From positions 1 to 64,000 of the forward strand of contig JBELMB010000006.1 in NCBI GenBank assembly GCA_042088665.1: a stretch of DNA of 64,000 nt, read 5' to 3'. Made by a program: the position numbers and the translations under genes. Shown in pieces: positions 44,123-51,767 of the stretch. Positions within the stretch are counted from its first letter, which is position 1. Every line of letters starts with the position of its first letter. This stretch comes from JBELMB01 sp042088665. Lineage in GTDB: Bacteria; Pseudomonadota; Alphaproteobacteria; Rhodobacterales; Rhodobacteraceae. Below the pieces are notes generated by a model. That model was given only the letters and a program-made list of their open reading frames with translations, was not told the origin of the DNA and did not search any database.

Positions 44123-45163
44123 ATGGAACGCATCAAAAACTGGGTCACTGAAAATCCCGACCTGAGCTTCGCGATCCTGCTTGCGATTGGGGTCTATTCC
44201 TTCTTCGCGATCACCGAACCGTTGTTCTTTACCCATCGGACGGGGTACGCGATCATGGAGCGGTTCGCGGTGTTGGGCCTTGTCGGACTGGCGCTGACGC
44301 TGTGCATCATTGCAGGCGAGATTGACCTGTCCATCGGATCGAATGCGGCTTTGGCAGCGGTTATTACCGTGCGTTTCACCGATGATTGGGGGGCAATCAA
44401 TGCTCTGATCTTTGCGCTGGTGATCTCAACATCCATTGGCGCGATCCAGGGGTATTTCATTGCTTATCTGAGGATCCGCGCAATCGTTTTGACCGTCGGC
44501 ACACTGATGTTGCTCCGTGGCGTGGCGCTTTTTGCAGCCGAAGAAAAAACCGTGATGCTGACGGACTTCCGCATCCCCGATTTCATCTCGACCAAGATGT
44601 TGGTCTATTTTTCACCCGCGTCGCTTTTGGTCATCGGGATCTTCATCGTTGTTGGTCTGTTCATGACCTACACACGCTATGGCCGCGAGATCTATGCCAT
44701 CGGCGGGGCCCGAAAAGAGGCCCTGGCATCCGGCATTTCACTGCAACGCCCGATGATCATCGTCTTTGCCATTTCCGGGCTTTGTGCCGGGATAGGCGGT
44801 GCCATCATCGGGTTGCGGTCGGGGACAGCGCAGGCGCTCGGTTTGCAGTACCTCCTGCTTGCGGGCACGGTAGCGGCCTTCATCGGCGGTGTTTCGATCC
44901 TTGGCGGCAAGGGCGGCGTGATCGGCGCTGTCATCGGCACGCTGACGGTCAACTTCCTCAACACCGGGTTGGTGTTCAATGTGACACCCGCCTTCATGGT
45001 CCAGTTGTACCTGGGGATTCTGCTGCTGGTGGTGATCATGTTCCAGACCGGCAGCCGGGTCTTTGAAGAGCGACAACGCCGAAGTCATCTTCTCAATGAT
45101 GTTGACCGAAGGCGCGTGATACTGGCCGACAAGATTGCCGCCCTGCGGCGTCCATCAGGATAG
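44123..45163 (+). CDS. Ribose-type ABC transporter permease 2 (RbsC-like)
   Basis: 346 residues, multi-spanning, with GEIDLSIGSNAALAAV near residue 64 and TRYGREIYAIGGARKEALASGI near 182, both typical RbsC blocks. Together with the permease before it, it forms a heterodimeric channel. Ends 67 bases before the regulator gene; the operator copy lies in that gap. Confidence 0.92.
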   Translation: MERIKNWVTENPDLSFAILLAIGVYSFFAITEPLFFTHRTGYAIMERFAVLGLVGLALTLCIIAGEIDLSIGSNAALAAVITVRFTDDWGAINALIFALVISTSIGAIQGYFIAYLRIRAIVLTVGTLMLLRGVALFAAEEKTVMLTDFRIPDFISTKMLVYFSPASLLVIGIFIVVGLFMTYTRYGREIYAIGGARKEALASGISLQRPMIIVFAISGLCAGIGGAIIGLRSGTAQALGLQYLLLAGTVAAFIGGVSILGGKGGVIGAVIGTLTVNFLNTGLVFNVTPAFMVQLYLGILLLVVIMFQTGSRVFEERQRRSHLLNDVDRRRVILADKIAALRRPSG

Positions 45164-45183
45164 ATCCACCAAACTGGCAGAAT

Positions 45184-45196
45184 ATCCAAAATGGAC
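45184..45196. promoter_or_regulatory. 13-bp operator candidate before the regulator gene
   Basis: ATCCAAAATGGAC is the exact reverse complement of the site at 40286-40298. It lies 35 bases before the start codon of the winged-helix/solute-binding protein, which suggests autoregulation. Confidence 0.7.
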
Positions 45197-45230
45197 ATAG
45201 TCTGACACCGCATGGGAGCGGGGTCGGATC

Positions 45231-47060
45231 ATGGCGGAACTGCCAAAGGTGTTGAGAGAGGTGATGGACCTGAAAAAGGGAGGCCCCCGCGCGAGACCGG
45301 AAGGCCCGTTTGAAAGCGGTGATGTCCCTTGGGTCAGAGGCATTACAGGCGAAGAGTTCGCGCTGTTCCTTGATTTCATCGACGCCCTGGGCAACGAGGC
45401 CGATCAGGTGCTCAGCCTGAAACGTGGCTATGATGAAACCCGGTTGATCACAACGCTTCTGCGCAATCACCTGCAAGGCAAACTGACCACGACCAGTATC
45501 CTCGCCGACGCCAGCGGATTGGGCTATGGCACCGCGATCCGCGCAATTGCGTCAATTGAAGAGCGCGGGCTGTTGATCCGTCGTCCCCGCACCAAGACGG
45601 GCAAGAGCTTTTCGCTGCATCCATCGGACAAACTGATCGGAGAATGGCAGGACTATGCCCGCAGAGTCCGTGGGGCGATCAGTTCCACCTTGGGAATCAC
45701 GTCAGCCGAAAGCGGGGGGATCGGCGGTTATTTCTTCGGTGCCTCTTACGGCGATAGTCAGACGATTCCGCCGCCAGCAGCGATGCAATCAAAACTCGGC
45801 CTTCAGAATGACCTGCGTATTCTTGTTCATGCTGACCCCACCTTCATGGCGATGAACGTGCTTAAACGTCAATTCGAGGGCTTGTTCGGGGTGGGCATCA
45901 GCAGCCGAGCCCTGTCAATTGATCGGTTGCGGAACGAGATTCTGGAAAATGCCCGGTTGAAATCGTCCCGTTACGATATCATCGCTTGCGACCTCCCCTG
46001 GTTTGGAGAATTGGCTGAAAAGAAAGTGCTTTTGCCAATCAATGATTTTTTGGCGGAAAGTGCCGTCGATCTTGCCGATTACCACAAAGTTGCGCTGGCA
46101 TCTGCGCGATACCGCGGGACCCAATACGGCCTGCCAGTTCAAACGACGCCGGAATTGCTGTGTGTGAGGCGTGACTTGTGCGATGCAGCGGGTATCGGCA
46201 TGCCCTTCACGATAGCTGATACCCTCGAAACAGCCCGACGTTTGCACAACCGGGCACAAGGTCGGTCGGGCATCGCCTGGAATGCCGCCCGAGGCACGCC
46301 ACTTGGGCACACATTCATGTTCGTAATGGGCGCAATGGGACGGCCATTCTTGAACCTCGCGAAGATCGGGGACGATTTCGACGCAGAATGGCCTGTGGGT
46401 GAAAACATGCGCCCGATGCTTGATTCGGACGAGGCCTTTGCAACGGCTGAATACTTGCGTGAGCTTCTTGATTTTTCTCCGGTCTCGATTTTGTCGATGT
46501 CGTGGTATGAACGCGCCCGTGCCTATGCGGAGGGACAGGTCGGGATGGCGTATTGCGCGACGCTTCTGGCACCCTTGTTCGAATTGAACGAAAAATCACC
46601 CGCTTATGGTGTGACCGACTATCTGGCGCATCCTTACGGACCAAATGGAAAACCGATTGCACCCGTCGGTGGATACGCTCTGGCCATCCCGTCCAATATT
46701 GCTGCTGACCGCGTCGGCCCGGTCTGGGAGGCGCTCATATCGCTTACGTCTCCGGAAACGATCAAGCTTTACATTGAAAATGGAAGCCTGGTGACACCAC
46801 GTTTCAGCGTCAGCATGGATCCCAACGTACGTCGCGTTTCGCCCGTCATTTCGATCGTGGATGGCATGGCGCGAACCGGGGTTCTACAATACTGGCCCCG
46901 TCCACCCGTCCCGGAGATAACAGATCTGATTGAGATCATCGGGACCGAGATGCACGATATGCTACAAGGCGCAAAGAGCGTCCGTATGGCTCTCGCAGAT
47001 GCACAGAACCGCGCCGACACGCTCATGCGCAATCGCGGCCACTATGGCCAATCAGCCTGA
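45231..47060 (+). CDS. Putative one-component regulator: winged-helix DNA-binding domain fused to an ABC-type (MalE-like) solute-binding domain
   Basis: 609 residues without signal peptide or membrane helix, so cytoplasmic. Residues about 65-135 form a MarR/GntR-like winged helix: SILADASGLGYGTAIRAIAS is the recognition region and EERGLLIRRPRTKTGKSF the wing. Residues about 192-600 read as a type II extracellular solute-binding domain (SBP family 1), for example QYGLPVQTTPELLCVRRDL, GQVGMAYCATLLAP and PVGGYALAIPSN. A sensor borrowed from a transporter would detect the ligand in the cytoplasm. It ends the ABC operon, and operator copies lie before it and in the divergent promoter. Role as repressor or activator is not known; transcription control is inferred from domains and sites. 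Confidence 0.8.
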   Translation: MAELPKVLREVMDLKKGGPRARPEGPFESGDVPWVRGITGEEFALFLDFIDALGNEADQVLSLKRGYDETRLITTLLRNHLQGKLTTTSILADASGLGYGTAIRAIASIEERGLLIRRPRTKTGKSFSLHPSDKLIGEWQDYARRVRGAISSTLGITSAESGGIGGYFFGASYGDSQTIPPPAAMQSKLGLQNDLRILVHADPTFMAMNVLKRQFEGLFGVGISSRALSIDRLRNEILENARLKSSRYDIIACDLPWFGELAEKKVLLPINDFLAESAVDLADYHKVALASARYRGTQYGLPVQTTPELLCVRRDLCDAAGIGMPFTIADTLETARRLHNRAQGRSGIAWNAARGTPLGHTFMFVMGAMGRPFLNLAKIGDDFDAEWPVGENMRPMLDSDEAFATAEYLRELLDFSPVSILSMSWYERARAYAEGQVGMAYCATLLAPLFELNEKSPAYGVTDYLAHPYGPNGKPIAPVGGYALAIPSNIAADRVGPVWEALISLTSPETIKLYIENGSLVTPRFSVSMDPNVRRVSPVISIVDGMARTGVLQYWPRPPVPEITDLIEIIGTEMHDMLQGAKSVRMALADAQNRADTLMRNRGHYGQSA

Positions 47061-47713
47061 TTGAAAACCGACGTCCGGCAATTCAAAGACATTCGCGCGA
47101 CCCACTGCAGGCGTCATTTTTTGCTCAGCGCGGCCATTCCAACGATCGCTGCAATCTTGAGTTGCCTGTGCCTCAATGTTGGCTTTGGCGAAACCTTCCT
47201 TGAACCCAAGCCTTTTTCGCAGTTCGGCCTTCCGGCGATGCTCCGGAAAAACAGGAAGTTGCCGGTACAGGACGTGGACGTGTCCCCGAACGCTCAGCTT
47301 TCTCCGAGAACCGCCACGGGCGCTTTGCGAAAAGGGTCGCGCCTTGGCCGAAACGGCCTACGCGGTCGCCCGAAACGGCTCCGAGGCCGGTCAGGCGTCA
47401 CTGCGAAATTCCTCCTCGCCGCCACCGCCCAGAAGCCCCGCCAAGCCAGAGCCCACCTGAGACCACCACCGAACCAACCAGATTGCTCGGTGACCATGGG
47501 GCGCTGAGACAAGCTAGCCAGCCAACAGAACATCCAGTGGTCGGAGGTTTTTACTAAAATTGACCGTTTTGGCACTGCCCCGCGTGGAGGATGCTTCTCT
47601 GGTCGTTGGGACTGTCGCTTTCGGAAGCCCGCTCAGAGCCCCTGCCGGCAAAGGCTGTATCTTGAACGGAGGTACGCTTGTGAGATCGCTACAGGACCGG
47701 GCCATGCGCGACA
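47061..47713. other. Gap without a recognisable gene
   Basis: About 650 bases between the regulator and the end of the desaturase gene. A plus-strand open frame (47061-47507, TTG start directly at the regulator stop) and a minus-strand one (47294-47575) are both Arg/Pro-rich and match nothing I know. They look like non-coding G+C-rich sequence. No terminator with a T run was found. Confidence 0.5.
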
Positions 47714-48742
47714 TCAATGCGCCGGAGCGTTTGCCTGGCCAAATGCAACCAGCTTCTTGCGCTCTTCGTCCCATAGGTGAAGTCGCGCGCTTTGAAGGCT
47801 CTGTTTGATCGTCATGCGATTGCTCGATCCAAGGCTTTCGTGGTCTCGAAGCACTTCGGGCAGTCGGTAGAACGGAATCCGGCTGTACAAATGGTGTACA
47901 TGGTGAATGCCAATATTCCCGCTCAACCACTGCAACACGGATGGCAAGACATAGTGGGAACTGCCGTGCAGGGCCGCGTCATGCAAATCCCAGTCCTTCT
48001 CGGCCTCCCAATGCGTGTCTTCGAACTGATGCTGAACGTAGAACAACCACACGCCTGCGCTCGCCGCGAGCAAGGTAGATGGCAGGAAAATCAACAGGAT
48101 CGGCATGAGGCCGCCGAAATAATACATAACCGATAGCGCCAGGCAGATCATGGCATTGGTGCCCATGGAACTGACCCAGTATTTGGCCTGACCGGTCAGA
48201 CCCAATGGCAATCTGTTTTGCAAAAAGAACAAATAGCCGGGGCCAAGGCCAAACAGGACCAGAGGGTGACGGTAGAGCCGATAGAAGAAGCGCTTCATCG
48301 GGCTTCTTGCATTGTATTCCCCTACCGTCAGGGTGTGCACGTCGCCCATGCCCCTACGGCCGAGGTTGCCAGACGAACTGTGATGCAAGGCGTGCGATGA
48401 CCGCCACACGTCGTAGGGCGTCAATGTGACAATGCCGATCGCGCGACCCAGCCAGTCGCTCAAGACACGGTTCTTGAAGAAAGCGCTATGGCCGCAATCG
48501 TGCTGAATAATGAACAGCCGCAGCAAGAAGGCCGCGTTGCACAGTGATATGACAAGGGTCAGCAAGGCGCTGATGGACATGGCGTACCAGGCGACAGCCC
48601 ACAAAAGAACAAATGCGCCAACGGTCACGGCCAACTCAAAACTGCTCCGCAGAGCATCCGGTTCGCGGTAAGCGGACAGAATTTTGACCCAGTCACGCGC
48701 AGCGTTTACGGGGGTGTCGGCAGTATCGGTATGTTGGGTCAT
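47714..48742 (-). CDS. Membrane fatty acid desaturase
   Basis: 342 residues from the ATG at 48742 (MTQHTDTADTP); the frame extends upstream to 49015 but that part is low-quality text. The three His boxes of acyl-lipid desaturases are present: HDCGH at 81-85, HALHH at 117-121 and HHVHH near 285. About four membrane helices lie between them. The enzyme would introduce a double bond into membrane acyl chains with a di-iron centre. It points away from the DMSP cluster and has no evident partner; LysR at 49041 lies upstream in the same orientation. Confidence 0.9.
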   Translation of the reverse strand: MTQHTDTADTPVNAARDWVKILSAYREPDALRSSFELAVTVGAFVLLWAVAWYAMSISALLTLVISLCNAAFLLRLFIIQHDCGHSAFFKNRVLSDWLGRAIGIVTLTPYDVWRSSHALHHSSSGNLGRRGMGDVHTLTVGEYNARSPMKRFFYRLYRHPLVLFGLGPGYLFFLQNRLPLGLTGQAKYWVSSMGTNAMICLALSVMYYFGGLMPILLIFLPSTLLAASAGVWLFYVQHQFEDTHWEAEKDWDLHDAALHGSSHYVLPSVLQWLSGNIGIHHVHHLYSRIPFYRLPEVLRDHESLGSSNRMTIKQSLQSARLHLWDEERKKLVAFGQANAPAH

Positions 48743-49040
48743 CGCGCTCGTCGGTTCGTCGTTTTGCGTAGTGCTAAAGGAAGTGAGCAAATATTCAACC
48801 AATGACGCGACTTCTCCACACAAAAGCTGTTCGAAGCTGGAAATCGTTGTGCCGAACTCTTGTACGAAGGGGCGTCCAACAAGGAGCCCGGTCCTTGGTG
48901 CCCAAGCAGTTGGTGACAGCTGCGTTCTGCACTGCCGACCTTGAACTGCACGCCGGGCCCGTAATCGTCTGGGCGGAGGCGCACGTTTTGGGTGGGGCGG
49001 CCTTGGCGCAAGCAAACGACCGGTACCGGGTCAACGGACC

Positions 49041-49952
49041 TCACCAGACGCGGTGCAACAGGTTGAACGTCTCTGAGATCACGGGGCGCGCCTTGCGGCG
49101 GTCCAATGTCACGAAACAAAGACAGGCAGGCACGGAGACCGCATCGCTGACGGCGAGGCCAAAGGTCTGTTTCTGATGCAGCGCAATTGAATCGCGGCAC
49201 AGGCTCAGACCGATACCGGATCTCACCATCTCAAGCATGGACGACTCCTGATCCACCAGGGCGACCACGTTCGGACGACAGCCTTGATCCTCGAAAACGG
49301 AGGACAAAAGGCGATGATGGACAGATGTTTCCGGCGTGCCAATCCATGGCAGGGCGGCAAGCGACGCCCAATCTGCGCTTTCGACCTGTTGCTCCCAGCC
49401 GACCGGGGCGATCACCCGATAGGTGAAATCAGCCAGCTTGATGGCATGCTGCGGATCCTCCCCGCCCAATCCAAGTTTCGGGAGGTCATCCGGCCCGCAC
49501 AGGTAGAAACCGGCGTCGATCCGGCCCCGTTTCAGCCAGTTCAGGATGTCCCCGCTGACCCCGTGCACCAGTTCGGTTTCAATGTCGGGATGTTCTGCGC
49601 GCAAGAGCGCCAGCAACCGTCCCAGCCGGATGAATTCGGGGTCGACGATGGTGCCTATTCTCAGTTTGCCGCTCACACGCCCGATGCGCTGGCTGGCGCT
49701 GCGGCGAAATTCGGCCATTGCTTCCAGCACCTGTTCGGCCTTGCCGAGCAAGGCAGTGCCGTCAGGGGTGATCCGCAACCCGGTTGCGGTGCGCGTGAAC
49801 AGCGCAACGCCGGTCTCTTCGCTCAACCTCTTGATCTGATGGCTGACGGCAGGCTGGGTCAGGTTCAAGACATCCGCAGCGCGCGAAACGCTGCCCTCCC
49901 GCGCCACTGTCACGAAGGCTATAATGTTGTTTATATTGGAAAACCTTTCCAT
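49041..49952 (-). CDS. LysR-family regulator, divergent from the DMSP dddA-dddD genes
   Basis: 303 residues. Helix-turn-helix GSVSRAADVLNLTQPAVSHQIKRL near residues 20-43 and a LysR effector domain. It diverges from the GMC dehydrogenase at 50061, the classical arrangement of a LysR regulator and its target, and corresponds in position to DddR-type regulators of dddD clusters. A CCATAT-N11-ATATGG box overlaps its own start codon, which implies autorepression. Effector unknown (DMSP, 3-hydroxypropionate or acrylate are candidates). Confidence 0.88.
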   Translation of the reverse strand: MERFSNINNIIAFVTVAREGSVSRAADVLNLTQPAVSHQIKRLSEETGVALFTRTATGLRITPDGTALLGKAEQVLEAMAEFRRSASQRIGRVSGKLRIGTIVDPEFIRLGRLLALLRAEHPDIETELVHGVSGDILNWLKRGRIDAGFYLCGPDDLPKLGLGGEDPQHAIKLADFTYRVIAPVGWEQQVESADWASLAALPWIGTPETSVHHRLLSSVFEDQGCRPNVVALVDQESSMLEMVRSGIGLSLCRDSIALHQKQTFGLAVSDAVSVPACLCFVTLDRRKARPVISETFNLLHRVW

Positions 49953-49971
49953 ATAAAAAACACTAATATGG
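49949..49971. promoter_or_regulatory. LysR box in the divergent promoter
   Basis: CCATAT (49949-49954) and ATATGG (49966-49971) are separated by exactly 11 bases, the T-N11-A form of LysR-type boxes. It overlaps the start of the LysR gene and lies 90 bases before the dddA-like gene. Confidence 0.75.
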
Positions 49972-50060
49972 CTCTGTGCGATTTGTCATTGGTTTTTTTC
50001 GCTTGGTCGTAGCAAGCGAGCAAGGAAGGATATGGCAGGTGGCGGACAGGGAGGTCTCGG

Positions 50061-51728
50061 ATGACGGATGGTGCGAACAGCTTTGACTACATCGTGATTG
50101 GCGGCGGGTCAGCGGGTTGCTTGATGGCCAACCGTTTGAGTGCAGACCCCAAGACCCGTGTCCTGTTGCTTGAGGCGGGCAAGCCCGACAACTACCATTG
50201 GATCCATATTCCGGTAGGCTATCTGTACTGCATCGGCAATCCGCGTGCGGATTGGATGTACAAGACGCAACCCGCCAAAGGTTTGAACGGGCGCAGCCTG
50301 CTGTATCCGCGTGGCAAGACATTGGGCGGGTGTTCGTCGATCAACGGCATGATCTACATGCGCGGCCAGGCACGGGACTACGACAATTGGGCAGAGCTGT
50401 CAGGCGATGACGCCTGGAGCTGGGAAAACTCGCTGAACGACTTCAAGGCGCATGAGGATCACTACCGGCTGGACGATGGCGCGGACCCGGCAACCGGCGA
50501 CAACAGCCGTTTTTCGGACATGCACGGGAACGGCGGCGAATGGCGCATCGAGAAGCAGCGCCTGCGCTGGGACGTTCTGGACAGCTTTTCCGATGCGGCC
50601 GCCGAGGCAGGCATCGAAAAGACCGAGGATTTCAATTCCGGCGACAACGCGGGCGTGGGGTACTTTGATGTGAACCAGCGTTCTGGCTGGCGCTGGAACA
50701 CCTCCAAGGCGTTTCTGCGCCCCATCAAACAGCGCCAGAACCTGACCGTCTGGACCGAAGCGCAGGTCGAAAAGCTGACCTTTGAGACGGGCGCAGACGG
50801 TCAGTTGCGCTGCAACGGTGCCATTGTGCACTGCAGTCAGACACCGGTTACGGTCACCGCTGCGCGTGAGGTTGTCCTCTCGGCAGGCGCCGTGAATTCA
50901 CCGCAGATCCTGCAACACTCCGGGATTGGCCCCGCCTCGCTGCTCAAACAGCACGGGATCGACGTTGTGATGGATGCACCGCAGGTCGGTGAAAACCTGC
51001 AGGACCACTTGCAAATCCGCGCAGTCTACAAGGTCAAGGGCACCAGAACGCTCAACACGCTGGCCAATTCTCTGGTGGGCAAGGCCAAGATCGGTCTGGA
51101 ATACATGCTGAAACGCTCTGGCCCGATGAGCATGTCCCCGAGCCAGTTGGGCGCTTTCACGCGCTCTGACCCGGGCCGGGCACATGCGAACCTGCAATAC
51201 CACGTACAACCCCTCAGCCTTGAGGCCTTTGGCGAGGATCTGCACAACTTCCCAGCGATGACTGTCAGCGTGTGCAACCTGAACCCCACCAGCCGTGGTC
51301 ATGTGCGCATTGCCTCGAACAGCTTCCGCGATGCACCGGAGATCTCGCCGAACTACCTCGACACGGACGAAGACCGCAAGGTCGCGGCGCAAAGCCTGCG
51401 ACAAGTGCGCGAGATCATGGCGCAGCCAGCGCTGAAGGCCTACGCGCCAGAGGAATACAAACCCGGCATCCAGTATCAGACCGACGAAGAGCTGGCCAAA
51501 CTGGCCGGGGACATCGCCAGCACGATTTTCCACCCCGTTGGCACCGTAAAGATGGGCCGCGAGGATGACCCGACCGCCGTTCTGGATCCGCACCTGCGTA
51601 TGAAGGGTGTCTCAGGGTTGCGGGTTGTCGATGCCTCGGTCATGCCGGAGATCACCAGCGGCAACACGAACTCGCCCACGATCATGATCGCAGAAAAAGC
51701 CGCAGGCTGGATTCTGGCGGGTCAGTGA
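50061..51728 (+). CDS. dddA: GMC-family FAD alcohol dehydrogenase, DddA-like (3-hydroxypropionate dehydrogenase)
   Basis: 555 residues of the choline dehydrogenase (GMC) family. The FAD motif VIGGGSAGC is at 11-19, the second GMC signature GGCSSINGMIYMRG near 90, and the catalytic His block IFHPVGTVKMG near 490 is followed by a second His/Asn site at GNTNSPTIMIAEKAA. Taken alone it would be called BetA. Its place directly before dddD, with a divergent LysR and a DddC-like gene close by, matches the Halomonas-type DMSP cluster in which DddA oxidises 3-hydroxypropionate to malonate semialdehyde. Assignment as DddA rests on this context. Confidence 0.78.
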   Translation: MTDGANSFDYIVIGGGSAGCLMANRLSADPKTRVLLLEAGKPDNYHWIHIPVGYLYCIGNPRADWMYKTQPAKGLNGRSLLYPRGKTLGGCSSINGMIYMRGQARDYDNWAELSGDDAWSWENSLNDFKAHEDHYRLDDGADPATGDNSRFSDMHGNGGEWRIEKQRLRWDVLDSFSDAAAEAGIEKTEDFNSGDNAGVGYFDVNQRSGWRWNTSKAFLRPIKQRQNLTVWTEAQVEKLTFETGADGQLRCNGAIVHCSQTPVTVTAAREVVLSAGAVNSPQILQHSGIGPASLLKQHGIDVVMDAPQVGENLQDHLQIRAVYKVKGTRTLNTLANSLVGKAKIGLEYMLKRSGPMSMSPSQLGAFTRSDPGRAHANLQYHVQPLSLEAFGEDLHNFPAMTVSVCNLNPTSRGHVRIASNSFRDAPEISPNYLDTDEDRKVAAQSLRQVREIMAQPALKAYAPEEYKPGIQYQTDEELAKLAGDIASTIFHPVGTVKMGREDDPTAVLDPHLRMKGVSGLRVVDASVMPEITSGNTNSPTIMIAEKAAGWILAGQ

Positions 51729-51767
51729 CCTCAGCCGACACATAACAACAAGACTTCGAGAGACCCC

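Noticed and set aside
47061..47507. A 148-codon frame starting TTG directly behind the regulator gene
   Set aside because: Weak start, no ribosome site of its own, Arg/Pro-rich C-terminal half and no family match.
50061..51728. Naming the GMC enzyme BetA (choline dehydrogenase)
   Set aside because: Sequence alone allows it, but no betB, betI or choline transporter is present and the gene directly precedes dddD; the DddA role explains the context better.
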